A stretch of DNA of 32,792 nucleotides from Candidatus Aquidulcis frankliniae (GTDB lineage: Bacteria; Chloroflexota; Limnocylindria; Limnocylindrales; Limnocylindraceae): positions 1 through 32,792 of the forward strand of contig RFPZ01000003.1 in the NCBI GenBank assembly GCA_009925905.1, given 5' to 3'. Every line of letters starts with the position of its first letter. The stretch's first letter is position 1. The position numbers and the translations under genes are program-made. Below, piece by piece: positions 16,804 to 26,373 of this stretch. The notes beneath the pieces were generated by a model that was not told the DNA's origin, did no database searches, and saw only the letters and a list, made by a program, of their open reading frames with translations.

Positions 16804-17958
16804 ATGCCACGAGAGACTCGAGCCACTGACCTGGGCATCCGAATCGGCCGGTTTACTTCTGGCCCAACGGATGGCATCACCGATGTTGCGGGCGTGCGCG
16901 TTGCTGCCACCACAATCATCAAAGGCGACGGCGCACTCGAACGTGGCGTTGGGCCGATTCGCACCGGTGTCACCGCCATCCTTCCTCGCCCTCTTGCCGA
17001 GATGGGGCACCCGCTCTTTGCTGGTACCCACAGACTCAATGGAAACGGCGAGCTGACAGGGTTGGAGTGGATCCGCGAATCAGGACTACTGACCTCGCCG
17101 ATCTGCCTCACCAACACGCATTCCGTTGGTGTCGTTCACGACGCCATGATTGCGTGGTCCCTCGATCACGTGCCTGACGCTCCACCATGGAGCCTCCCTG
17201 TTGCGGGGGAGACCTGGGACGGTGTGCTGAACGATGTCAACGGTTTCCATGTCACTGCGGCACACGCGCAGCAGGCGCTCGATGCTGCAGCGGCGCTGCC
17301 GAACGGTGCGCCGGTTCCGCGCGGCAATCAAGGTGGCGGGACAGGCATGATCTGCCACGGCTTTAAGGGCGGCAATGGCACAGCAAGTCGCCAACTCCCC
17401 GCAGAACTTGGCGGCTACACGATTGGTGTGTTCGTGCAGGCGAATCACGGTCGTCGCCATCGGCTTACGGTGCAGGGGAAACTACTCGGCGCTCCTGGTG
17501 GCCCACTCTCTACGGAGCACTACCCACTTCCGTGGGAGAACAAGGTCGGCGCTGCATCAAAGCCTGACGATCCTCGCGGCGGAGCCGGTTCGATCATTGT
17601 GATCGTCGCTACCGATGCCCCGCTGCTTCCGATGCAGCTTGATCGACTTGCGCAGCGAGCGGTGATCGGGATCGGCCGCGTCGGTGGTGTCGGCGAGCAC
17701 TCATCTGGCGACCTGGTGTTGAGCTTCAGCACTGCAAACGGACATCTCCCCGCAGAGGATCTTGAACCGAAAGAACCGTTTGAAACCTCGGTCACGATGG
17801 TGGTCAATGCACACCTCTCCGCGCTCTTCGAGGCGACCGCTGATGCCACCGAGTCGGCGATCCTTGATGCCCTCTTCGCCGCAGAATCGATGACCGGGGT
17901 GGATGGCGCAACAGCCGTTGCCCTTCCTCTCGACATCGTGCGCGCAGCGCTGGACTAA
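16804..17958 (+). CDS. P1-family peptidase (DmpA/BapA-like)
   Basis: GRFTSGPTDGITDVAGVRVA, CLTNTHSVGVVHDA, GNQGGGTGMICHGFKGGNGTASR, GSIIVIVATDAPL. Confidence 0.92.
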   Translation: MPRETRATDLGIRIGRFTSGPTDGITDVAGVRVAATTIIKGDGALERGVGPIRTGVTAILPRPLAEMGHPLFAGTHRLNGNGELTGLEWIRESGLLTSPICLTNTHSVGVVHDAMIAWSLDHVPDAPPWSLPVAGETWDGVLNDVNGFHVTAAHAQQALDAAAALPNGAPVPRGNQGGGTGMICHGFKGGNGTASRQLPAELGGYTIGVFVQANHGRRHRLTVQGKLLGAPGGPLSTEHYPLPWENKVGAASKPDDPRGGAGSIIVIVATDAPLLPMQLDRLAQRAVIGIGRVGGVGEHSSGDLVLSFSTANGHLPAEDLEPKEPFETSVTMVVNAHLSALFEATADATESAILDALFAAESMTGVDGATAVALPLDIVRAALD

Positions 17959-17961
17959 GAT
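17956..17961 (+). promoter_or_regulatory. -10 box of leaderless AI-2E transporter gene
   Basis: TAAGAT, 6 nt, ATG 17968. Confidence 0.55.
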
Positions 17962-17967
17962 CACCAC

Positions 17968-19080
17968 ATGAATCTGCCGAATCCCCTCCGCAGCGATGAG
18001 TGGCCACAGTCGATTCGCCTAATGGCGTGGGCGACACTTGCAAGCGTCGCACTTGTCGCAATCATGGCGGGGCTCGGCGTTGTAACCACCCTTATCTCGG
18101 CTCAGGGTCCACTTCTCTACGCCCTCGCGGGTGGGTGGTTGCTCGCGGCGCTGGCTGATGCGCCGATTGATTGGCTTGTTGCACGTGGCTGGAGGCGCAC
18201 GCGCGCAGCGCTGCTCGTATGGATTGCCGGTGCAGTCCCCGTTATCGTCATTGCGATTGAACTCGCGATCGCCTTCGCGCAGTCACTCGGCGGAATCATC
18301 GCTGGGCCAGAGCCGACGTCGGCAGAGGTCGGCGCAATGGTGGAACGGCTCAGCGCCCTGCTAAGTTCTATAGGCTTAACGGTTGATCTTGTTCCGCTCG
18401 CAACCACGGTGATCCTAGCGATTCGCGAAGTGGCAACCTCTCTGCAATCGAATATCGCAGCGATTGCGGCTGGTGCGATTGGCGCGCTTGGCCCGCTCAT
18501 CTTGGCGATCGGTATCGGCATCATTCTCTCGGCAAACCCCGCCCACCTTGACTCTGTTGATCAGCTTGCAACGCGCAGCCGAGTGCGCAGCGCACAGCGT
18601 TCGCGCAAGATTCTTGAAGAGATCATCGCGCGGTTCATTGGTCGCCACGTCGCCCTCGGATTTGTCTACGGCGTGATCGTCTATGTCGGCGCAACGATTG
18701 CTGGAGCCGATGGACTCCTCGCCGCAGTGCTCGGCGGCATCGTGATGGCGATCCCGTCAATTGGCCAGGGTGCTGCGGTCTTGCCGCCGCTTGCACTCGC
18801 CATCTTTGCTGCGGGACCATACGTACTCCCTGGCTCGGTGGTGATTATCGTGGGCTGGTTGCTCTGTGCCACCCAGCTCGCCCCACGGCTGATGAACGGC
18901 GTGCTGCACCTCTCGGGCACCACCGTCTTCATTGCGGGTAGCATCGGCGGTCTTGTGGGTGGCGTCCTCGGAGCGATCTTCGCCCTGCCGGTAGTGGCTG
19001 CTGTTGCCGCCATTCGTCGTGACGAATCACCAATCCGTACGACCAATACCAAGCGCACTACTAAGATCAAGCGCCGCTAA
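17968..19080 (+). CDS. AI-2E family transporter (PerM-like)
   Basis: About eight TM helices, SVDQLATRSRVRSAQRSRKILEEIIARFIGRHVALGFVYGVIVYVG and PSIGQGAAVLPPLALAIF pattern. Confidence 0.8.
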   Translation: MNLPNPLRSDEWPQSIRLMAWATLASVALVAIMAGLGVVTTLISAQGPLLYALAGGWLLAALADAPIDWLVARGWRRTRAALLVWIAGAVPVIVIAIELAIAFAQSLGGIIAGPEPTSAEVGAMVERLSALLSSIGLTVDLVPLATTVILAIREVATSLQSNIAAIAAGAIGALGPLILAIGIGIILSANPAHLDSVDQLATRSRVRSAQRSRKILEEIIARFIGRHVALGFVYGVIVYVGATIAGADGLLAAVLGGIVMAIPSIGQGAAVLPPLALAIFAAGPYVLPGSVVIIVGWLLCATQLAPRLMNGVLHLSGTTVFIAGSIGGLVGGVLGAIFALPVVAAVAAIRRDESPIRTTNTKRTTKIKRR

Positions 19081-19115
19081 TCCACCCCTGCCACGCTGCG
19101 GGCAGGAGGTGAACC

Positions 19116-20432
19116 ATGGATGAGTTGCTCTTTGCTCGAGCGCAGATGGGCCTCAGCCTGATCTTTCACATCGTATTCAGCGTGCTTGGGATGGCGCTTC
19201 CAGTGCTGATCGTGGGCGTCGAATGGAAATCACTCCGCGACCCGAAGGGTCCATGGCTTGCACTGGCACGCACCTGGTCTAAGGCAATGGCAGTTCTCTT
19301 CGTCATTGGTGCCGTATCTGGCACAGCGCTAAGTATGGAATTCGGCCTTTTATGGCCCACATTCATGCGACAAGCGGGGGGCGTGATTGGTCTCCCATTT
19401 GCACTTGAGGGGTACGCCTTTTTTGTCGAGGCAATATTCCTCGGCATCTATGTGTACGGATGGGACCGCCTCACGCCTCGCGCACATTGGCTAGTAGGAA
19501 TTCCAATCGCGATCAGCGGTATGGTCAGTGGTGCATTCATTACGATTGTTAACGCATGGATGAATGCACCGGTGGGCTTCGAAACTATCGCAGGTCCAAA
19601 CGGTCCAACTATTGATCAATCCAGCGCTGATCCGATTAGCGCGATGCTATCTCCAATGGTAATTACCCAGGTCCCTCACGTGATGCTCTCTGCACTTGTT
19701 GCGGTGGGTGGCGGTGTTGCCGCAGTCTACGCCTGGGCGTGGCTCAAGAATCGCACTTCAGCGTATAACCGCGCTGGGATGCTCGCCGGCACGGTGATGT
19801 TCAGCATCGCGATTCCGTTGCAGTTCATTTCTGGTCATCTCTCAACCGTAAAAATCTACGACGAGCAACCATCAAAGTTTGCCGCAGCGGAAGGCATCCT
19901 TGAAACTGGTCCAAACCAGCCGTTGCATCTCCCGTTCGGCTTGGAGATTCCGGGGTTGACAAGTTTCCTGATCAACTTCGATACGAGTACCGTCGTTACT
20001 GGACTCAACGACATCCCGTCAACTGATCTTCCAGAAAAGCCAGAGCTGGTACATCTCGCTTTTCAGCTGATGGTGGGGAGTGGACTACTCATGACGGCCG
20101 CAGCCGCTCTATTCTGGGCGAGCGTGCTGCGCAGGCGTCGAGCAGGAAAGCGACTTGAGCTACCTACAAATCGACTAATCCTATGGCTACTCGTACTTTC
20201 TGGCCCCGCCGGTTTCCTTGCTGTTGAGACTGGTTGGATGGTGACGGAGTATGGGCGTCAACCGTGGGTGATTCGAGGATTCCTGACAACCGCCGATGCA
20301 GTCACCAAGCAGCCAGGAATCGCCGGCACCTTCATCGCCTTTATGGTGCTTTATGCAGCGCTCGGAATCGTGCTCATTTGGGTGCTGCTACGGCTGCGCA
20401 CTGAACACCCAGATACGCGAATGGGGGCGTAG
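19116..20432 (+). CDS. cydA: Cytochrome bd ubiquinol oxidase subunit I
   Basis: SLIFHIVFSVLGMALP, TGWMVTEYGRQPWVIRG, KFAAAEGI; SD AGGAGG at 19104-19109. Confidence 0.95.
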   Translation: MDELLFARAQMGLSLIFHIVFSVLGMALPVLIVGVEWKSLRDPKGPWLALARTWSKAMAVLFVIGAVSGTALSMEFGLLWPTFMRQAGGVIGLPFALEGYAFFVEAIFLGIYVYGWDRLTPRAHWLVGIPIAISGMVSGAFITIVNAWMNAPVGFETIAGPNGPTIDQSSADPISAMLSPMVITQVPHVMLSALVAVGGGVAAVYAWAWLKNRTSAYNRAGMLAGTVMFSIAIPLQFISGHLSTVKIYDEQPSKFAAAEGILETGPNQPLHLPFGLEIPGLTSFLINFDTSTVVTGLNDIPSTDLPEKPELVHLAFQLMVGSGLLMTAAAALFWASVLRRRRAGKRLELPTNRLILWLLVLSGPAGFLAVETGWMVTEYGRQPWVIRGFLTTADAVTKQPGIAGTFIAFMVLYAALGIVLIWVLLRLRTEHPDTRMGA

Positions 20433-20434
20433 CC

Positions 20435-21517
20435 GTGAGCGTCCCACTCGTCTACTCATCGATCGGCGACCTCGCCGACCCGAATATCACCTCACTCCTT
20501 GCTGCTGGCCTGATCATTGTTGCGCTGATCGCGTATGCGGTGCTCGGAGGCGCTGACTACGGCGGCGGCGTGTGGGATCTATTTGCGCGCGGGCCACGTG
20601 CGAAGGAGCAGCGCACCCTCATTGCGCAAGCAATGGGCCCGGTCTGGGAGGCCAATCACATCTGGCTGATCTTTGCAGTCGTCGTGCTCTTCACCTGTTT
20701 TCCGGCAGCGTTTGCTGTTGTTGGTGAGGCGCTCCCCGTGCCAATCTCAATCGCTCTTATCGGGATCTCGCTACGTGGCGCAGCTTTTGCCTTTCGTGCC
20801 AGCTACTGGGCTCCATCAGCATTCCGTGATCGGATGGGAACGATCTTTGGTATGGCCAGTTTAATTACTCCCTTTGGAATGGGCGCGGCACTTGCGGCGC
20901 TTGCATCAGGAGACATAACGCTGAACAGTGCAGGCGTAGTTGACTCATCAGTGTGGGCTGGTTGGCTTACTCCATTTGCGCTCGGTGTGGGTGCACTCGC
21001 ACTGAGCCTTGTTGCCTATCTGGCTGCCACATTTCTTTGCCTTGAGGCCGAAGGAAAGCTGCGTGAGGACTTCAGACAACGCGCACTTGGTGCCGCAGTT
21101 GCGGTCGGAATCACCGCAACGATCACCCTGCCGCTTGCGTCCGACGCGGTGCCATCACTCTGGGTATCCCTCACGCAGGGCGTTGCGCGGCCATTCCTTG
21201 TCATCGCGCCAACCTTCGGGGTCGCCTCGCTCGTAGCGCTGTACGTACGCCAGCATCGTCTTGCTGCCGTAGCTGCGGTCGGTCAGACCGCGGCGATCTT
21301 AGTCGGTTGGGGTGCCGCCTCGTATCCCTACCTAATTTTCCCGACGGTTACGCTTTCTGGAGCAGCGGCCGCGCCACAGGTGCAGCTCGCGATTCTGGTA
21401 GGTGCAGGTGCTGGCCTGTTAGTTTTGGTGCCGTCACTCTGGCTTCTCTTTAGTCTCTTTAAGGGGAAGATGCCGGGCATGGTCGTTTCGCCAAAGGGGG
21501 CCCGACCGCGAAGATAG
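20435..21517 (+). CDS. cydB: Cytochrome bd ubiquinol oxidase subunit II
   Basis: VLGGADYGGGVWDLFARGPRAKEQRTLIAQAMGPVWEANHIWLIFAVVVLFTCFPAAF; GTG start 2 nt after cydA. Confidence 0.95.
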   Translation: MSVPLVYSSIGDLADPNITSLLAAGLIIVALIAYAVLGGADYGGGVWDLFARGPRAKEQRTLIAQAMGPVWEANHIWLIFAVVVLFTCFPAAFAVVGEALPVPISIALIGISLRGAAFAFRASYWAPSAFRDRMGTIFGMASLITPFGMGAALAALASGDITLNSAGVVDSSVWAGWLTPFALGVGALALSLVAYLAATFLCLEAEGKLREDFRQRALGAAVAVGITATITLPLASDAVPSLWVSLTQGVARPFLVIAPTFGVASLVALYVRQHRLAAVAAVGQTAAILVGWGAASYPYLIFPTVTLSGAAAAPQVQLAILVGAGAGLLVLVPSLWLLFSLFKGKMPGMVVSPKGARPRR

Positions 21518-21527
21518 AGAGCGGGTG

Positions 21528-21533
21528 TAGCCT
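21528..21533 (+). promoter_or_regulatory. -10 box of leaderless MFS gene
   Basis: TAGCCT, 6 nt, ATG 21540. Confidence 0.55.
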
Positions 21534-21539
21534 CTAGTG

Positions 21540-22799
21540 ATGGCAACTGCACGAACCCGATCTCGTCTCACTCCAACTTGGCGTGGGCCGTTCCGCCACC
21601 GAAACTACCGTCTCTTCTGGTTCGGGCAGCTCGTTTCACTGGCAGGCACCTGGATGCAGTCCATTGCGCAGGCCTGGTACATCACCGAACTCACCCACGA
21701 ACCGGCATGGCTCGGCATTGTTGCCGCTGCGCAGTTCACCCCAGTGATGATCCTCGGCCTCTTCGGCGGCGTCCTTGCCGACGCGCTCCCCAAGCACCGT
21801 GCGCTGATGGGGACCCAGGTCAGCCTCATGGTCCTCGCCATGCTGCAGGCCGCGCTTGTCGCTACGGGCCTAATGACGTTGCCCCTCCTCATTCTCATGG
21901 CCGTGATCCTCGGCGTCGTCAATGCCATCGACATGCCCGTTCGGCAATCGTTTTTTAGCGAGATGGTTCCCGAAGATGAGGTAGGTCGTGCCGTTGCCAT
22001 GAATTCGGCGATGTTCAATGGCGCGCGCGTGATCGGCCCTGCGATTGGTGGCGTGTTGATCGGCGTCATCGGAGTGGCCGGCTGCTTTGCAGTGAATGGC
22101 GCAAGTTTCCTCGCCGTGCTGTTGGCCCTCCTCTTTATGCGTGCTGATGAGCTTCGCCCCGCGCCGCGCACACCTCGCCCACGAACGGTCGCTGACGTGC
22201 TGATCAGCCTCGCCGAGGGAGTTCGGTTTGTGATGCGCACGCCTCTCATCGCCCTCTGTGTGTTTGTGATCGGCGTGGTCTCTGGTGTGGCGATGAATTT
22301 CAACGTGATCGCTCCAATACTCGCGCGAAACGTGTTGGAGATTGGCGCGCCAGGCCTCGGGCTGCTGATGGCCGCTATTGGGTTCGGGTCACTGAGTGGT
22401 GCACTCGCAGTTGCCATGTTGCGCCAACCACGTACCGCCGTGACCATTGGAGGCGCAGCAGCGCTTGGTGTTCTCTCCATCGTGGCCGGCGCTGTCAGTG
22501 GGAGCGGAGCACCGTGGGCTGCACTCGTTACCGGCTTCGCCCTATTTGGCGCTGGTTTCGGTGCGATCGCCATGGCGGCAACCGCGAACGCATCGATTCA
22601 GACATCTACCCCGCCAGCACTCCGCGGTCGGGTGATGAGCGTGTATACGACGGTCTTTGCTGGCTCAACCCCGATTGGCGGACTTGGGACGGGTGCGGTG
22701 GTTTCGTTGATCGGAGCACCAGGCGCGTTGATCGTTGCAGGCGGGTTGGCGCTGATCGCCACGGCGTACGCGGCAACGCGGTGGCGGGCAATCCTCTAG
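21540..22799 (+). CDS. MFS transporter (EntS-like DHA3 family)
   Basis: FRHRNYRLFWFGQLVSLAGTWMQSIAQAWYI, DMPVRQSFFSEMVP, NSAMFNGARVIGPAIGG. Confidence 0.88.
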   Translation: MATARTRSRLTPTWRGPFRHRNYRLFWFGQLVSLAGTWMQSIAQAWYITELTHEPAWLGIVAAAQFTPVMILGLFGGVLADALPKHRALMGTQVSLMVLAMLQAALVATGLMTLPLLILMAVILGVVNAIDMPVRQSFFSEMVPEDEVGRAVAMNSAMFNGARVIGPAIGGVLIGVIGVAGCFAVNGASFLAVLLALLFMRADELRPAPRTPRPRTVADVLISLAEGVRFVMRTPLIALCVFVIGVVSGVAMNFNVIAPILARNVLEIGAPGLGLLMAAIGFGSLSGALAVAMLRQPRTAVTIGGAAALGVLSIVAGAVSGSGAPWAALVTGFALFGAGFGAIAMAATANASIQTSTPPALRGRVMSVYTTVFAGSTPIGGLGTGAVVSLIGAPGALIVAGGLALIATAYAATRWRAIL

Positions 22800-23717
22800 C
22801 TAGGGGAGGCGCACGCGGCGCCAGGAACTCTCGTTCCCAGCCGCATCAATCAGGCGCACCTCAACGGTGACGCCGCGCATCAACAAGACAACCTTCCCAC
22901 CCGTAGATTTCATGAACGGGCCGATTTCAATCTCATCACCGGCGGTGAACCGGAGCGGCTTCTCGTAGCCAACGCGAACCTCAACGGCAACGGTGCCGGT
23001 TCCCGTATCGCTACCCGCAACCGTAAGTAGAAATGGAGGCGGGTTTCCACGCGATGCCCGTCCTTCGCGCACGCGCACGCTGCTGATTCGTGGATCGGTG
23101 CGATCTCGCCCAGCGACCACCGCGAACGGCGTTCGCTCTGAGCCACCAACGAATCGCATCCATACCATTGCGCTTGATGTGCCGAGCTGTGGAAGTCGCG
23201 ACCAGCCACGTACCTCGCGGATTGTGTAGGTGCGTGCTGTGCGGAAGGTTTGTCGGTCGGCTACCTCGATAGCACGGGCACCCGGCGGCGCATAATCCTG
23301 CAGGACCTGCAGCGCGAGGTCGGCATCAAACGGTGAACTAGCAGTGGCGGCGGCGAGAAGATCGCCGAGGGTAAGCTCTGGCGGGGTTGGCGCGGTCGGC
23401 TCCTCACTTGGAGAAGCGTCTGCCTCGCCACCATCGCCACCTTCACTATCGCTGGCAGCAGGGTCGGGCTCCTCCCCCGGATCCTGACCAGGGTCGGGCT
23501 CTGGTTCTTCTTCAGCAGGGGCGGAGGCATCAGGGTCGCTGCCCTCATCTGGGTCGGAGCTCTCGTCGGCGATTGGATCCCCATCAATCGGCTCTTCGTC
23601 GGCCGCAGCGACGAAGCCAGCGCCCAGCCCAAACGTCCGCGGCGCGGCGACAGAGCCAACGATCAGGGCGACCAGAGCCGCCGCCACAAGCCAAGGAGTT
23701 CGCTGAGTGCCCTTCAT
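22800..23717 (-). CDS. Secreted hypothetical protein with acidic low-complexity linker and Ig-like C-terminus
   Basis: Signal-like N-terminus, long D/E/P/S/A segment, C-terminal VTVEVRLIDAAGNESSWRRVRLP typical of bacterial Ig-like folds. Confidence 0.6.
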   Translation of the reverse strand: MKGTQRTPWLVAAALVALIVGSVAAPRTFGLGAGFVAAADEEPIDGDPIADESSDPDEGSDPDASAPAEEEPEPDPGQDPGEEPDPAASDSEGGDGGEADASPSEEPTAPTPPELTLGDLLAAATASSPFDADLALQVLQDYAPPGARAIEVADRQTFRTARTYTIREVRGWSRLPQLGTSSAMVWMRFVGGSERTPFAVVAGRDRTDPRISSVRVREGRASRGNPPPFLLTVAGSDTGTGTVAVEVRVGYEKPLRFTAGDEIEIGPFMKSTGGKVVLLMRGVTVEVRLIDAAGNESSWRRVRLP

Positions 23718-23738
23718 ATTCCTAGTGTGGCAGGTGCG

Positions 23739-23758
23739 CGTGCCAGCAGCGTGGCACG
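23739..23758. terminator. Inverted repeat CGTGCCA-N6-TGGCACG between homospermidine synthase and the acidic protein gene
   Basis: 7-bp perfect stem read directly; no clear U-tract. Confidence 0.35.
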
Positions 23759-23768
23759 TGCGAGATAC

Positions 23769-25283
23769 CTATTCAGCGACGAGGAACGCCTCAAACTGCC
23801 ATGGGTCGGACGGCACCGGCTTGGCGGGGTCAGGGAAGAGCTCGAGTCGGTCTTGCAGCGGCGTCCAGTCCACGGGGCCGGACCAGCGTGTGCCGATGTA
23901 GCGACGAATGTCGGCTAGAAGTTCATCGTGTGGCAACTCATCTGGAACTCGAAGCCCTTCGTTCGGATGCCGCAGGAGCCACGCCACAGCCGCAATCACC
24001 GACCCTGCTACCTGTAGCGTGGTCGCCGAGTGCCCGGCTAGGTTGGCGCGCGCCTCGTCAATGCCAAGTAGCGAACCGCTCCACCACGCCTTGAGTGGGT
24101 GACCGAGCAACAGAACCCCCAAGCGATCCTCGCCGCGAATGATCTCGTTGTTCAGCAGGCGGAACCGTTCTGGATGCTTCCAATTGTTTCCGCGCAGCTC
24201 ATGCACAGAGGCAATGGCAGAGTCTGACGGGCAGTAGGCGTAATAGACCGTAGGTCGATACTGCGCGCTTCCATCGGCTCGCCTAACAGTCAGCCAGTCA
24301 CTCATGGTGAACGCCTCGCCGTGGCGAATCAACATTCCGATCGTTGGCAGCCCCTCCTCGGCGGCGCGCGCAGGTTCGGCGCCGGGAACCCAGGTGCGCA
24401 CGAGCGTCTCCATGCCCGCGCGTTGAATCAGGATCTGATTGCGAGGGCCGTCGCCAGTATGTGAAAGCCCACGTTGCGGGAGTTCTTCCTCGTGTGTACC
24501 CCAGCCAAGTTCTGCGGGAGCAACACCCTCTTCGTAGAATCCTTCTCCCGACCAGGTGTTCACAAACTCGCCAACCTCTTTCGGCTGATCAGTGTGCTGC
24601 GTGTCGCGCTCTGCAATCTGAATCACTTTGACGCCAGACGCCTCTGCGATTCGCCCATGATCTCGATCCGCCAGCGCGTCGGTTAGGGCTTCGCGTGCGG
24701 AACCCGATACAAGTCCGCGATTTAGGAGCGCTGCACCAAGCTCTTCAAGTGCGAACTTCACCTCGTGGCTGACCCAGCCGGGGTTGGCGCCGTGCTCAAC
24801 AATGGCGCTTGGACCGCTGTTGTCACCCCAGCTGCGAATCATCTCGCGCATAGCCATGTGGCGGGCATACAGCGTTCGTGAGGTTGGCTCTTGCTCCGAG
24901 ATGTTTGTATACGGCTCCCACACCTCAACGCTCGTGTTTAGGTAGCGCACGCCGGCAGCACGACACCAACCGATGATCGTGTTGGCATCAATGTTCCAAG
25001 CGAGGTCAAGGAGTATGTCGCCGCTGGAGAGTCGCTCGGCCAAGAACGACGAGAGGTTCTCGCGCGTCACGGCAGCCTGCTCATACGTAACCCCTGCTGC
25101 AATGGAATCGGCGATGCGATGGCGTGTGTCCGCCATCTCCACGACGCGAATAGATCGTGGATCAAACCCAAGGTCGCGGATCATGAGCGGAACAACCGCC
25201 TGGCCAATGGAGCCACACCCGAGTACGAGCGTTCGTGCCGGGCGCGGCACTTCTGCCGCGACCATCGGGGCAGCAGCGGTCAC
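23769..25283 (-). CDS. Homospermidine synthase-like protein
   Basis: LVLGCGSIGQAVVPLM, DLAWNIDANTIIGWCRAAGVRYLNTSVEVWEPY, HGANPGWVSHEVKFALEEL; GTG start overlaps the upstream stop (GTGA). Confidence 0.85.
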   Translation of the reverse strand: MTAAAPMVAAEVPRPARTLVLGCGSIGQAVVPLMIRDLGFDPRSIRVVEMADTRHRIADSIAAGVTYEQAAVTRENLSSFLAERLSSGDILLDLAWNIDANTIIGWCRAAGVRYLNTSVEVWEPYTNISEQEPTSRTLYARHMAMREMIRSWGDNSGPSAIVEHGANPGWVSHEVKFALEELGAALLNRGLVSGSAREALTDALADRDHGRIAEASGVKVIQIAERDTQHTDQPKEVGEFVNTWSGEGFYEEGVAPAELGWGTHEEELPQRGLSHTGDGPRNQILIQRAGMETLVRTWVPGAEPARAAEEGLPTIGMLIRHGEAFTMSDWLTVRRADGSAQYRPTVYYAYCPSDSAIASVHELRGNNWKHPERFRLLNNEIIRGEDRLGVLLLGHPLKAWWSGSLLGIDEARANLAGHSATTLQVAGSVIAAVAWLLRHPNEGLRVPDELPHDELLADIRRYIGTRWSGPVDWTPLQDRLELFPDPAKPVPSDPWQFEAFLVAE

Positions 25284-26260
25284 TTCAGGGATGCAATGAG
25301 ATCAGCGACGAATCGCGGACCATCAACCTTCATCGGCACTCGGACGAGTGGCGGAGTTGAATCCTTGCCGCCGTTGCGCTCCCGAGTCTCGCGAGCGTCG
25401 GCCGCTGGAGCCATCCAGGCACGTCGGTCGATGATCGTTGCGCCGCGCGTTGGACCGGTGGTATTCACCTCCACGGCGCGATCGAGCCACTCGGTCATAT
25501 AGGTGGGGTCGGCCACGATGCCCGCGGCGAGCGGATCATGCAGCGGGCATTCGCGCGTGCCGAACGTTCGCTGATAGACATCGAGGTAGTGGCTCAACAC
25601 GCTCAGCGCAAACTTCGAGCGCACCGATCCGATCGCCTCAATCTCGGCAAGCTCTTTGGTGCGGAGTCGTGTGACCTGCGTGACGTCCAGGCCGACCATG
25701 GTGACTGGCCATTCGGCGCCAAAGACGAGATTGGCCGCCTCAGGGTCGTGCCAGATGTTGGCCTCGGCAGTGGCAGAGGCGTTCCCTTCGTGCGCGATCG
25801 CACCACCCATCACTACAACCGAGCGCACGCGTCCGGCAAGTTCTGGATCAAGGCAGAGGGCGAGTCCGAGGTTGGTCAATGGACCGACAGCGAGTAGGTC
25901 AATCTCCCCGGGCATCTCGCGGGTAAGGCGCAACATCTGTGAAACCGCATCTTCGGCAACGGGTCCGCGCTTCGGCGCGGGCTGGTTCGTATTGCCGAGA
26001 CCATCTTCACCGTGTACCCACTCTGCAGTGGCGAGTGGCTGGGCCATTGGTCGTCGCGCGCCGATCGCGACCGGAACATCATCGAGGCCGCAGAGCTCCA
26101 GTAGTCGGCGGGCGTTGGTGGCCGCGAGATCTGACGGGATGTTGCCGTGGATGCTGCCAACAGCGATCAGTTCAACATCGCTGCGCCCGGCGAGGTGAAG
26201 CATGGCGATCGCATCATCGATCCCCACGTCGGCGTCGAGCAAGATTTTTCGGCGTTCCAT
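25280..26260 (-). CDS. Nucleoside hydrolase (IunH/RihA family)
   Basis: KILLDADVGIDDAIAM, AVGSIHGNIPSDLAATNARRLLELCG, DLLAVGPLTNLGLAL, VVMGGA. Confidence 0.92.
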   Translation of the reverse strand: MERRKILLDADVGIDDAIAMLHLAGRSDVELIAVGSIHGNIPSDLAATNARRLLELCGLDDVPVAIGARRPMAQPLATAEWVHGEDGLGNTNQPAPKRGPVAEDAVSQMLRLTREMPGEIDLLAVGPLTNLGLALCLDPELAGRVRSVVVMGGAIAHEGNASATAEANIWHDPEAANLVFGAEWPVTMVGLDVTQVTRLRTKELAEIEAIGSVRSKFALSVLSHYLDVYQRTFGTRECPLHDPLAAGIVADPTYMTEWLDRAVEVNTTGPTRGATIIDRRAWMAPAADARETRERNGGKDSTPPLVRVPMKVDGPRFVADLIASLK

Positions 26261-26373
26261 AAGGGGGAGAGTGTACGGGTTTCGCCCCCCGCCTGCGCAC
26301 CTGATGCGTGCCTAAAGTGCGCCAGGCCCCTGCTACGATCGCCCAGAGTTATTCAAGGAAGGCGAGGGGATCC

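Noticed and set aside
21605-22573. 322-aa minus-strand ORF inside the MFS gene
   Set aside because: Low-complexity Pro/Thr/Arg/Ala sequence typical of antisense readings of high-GC membrane protein genes.
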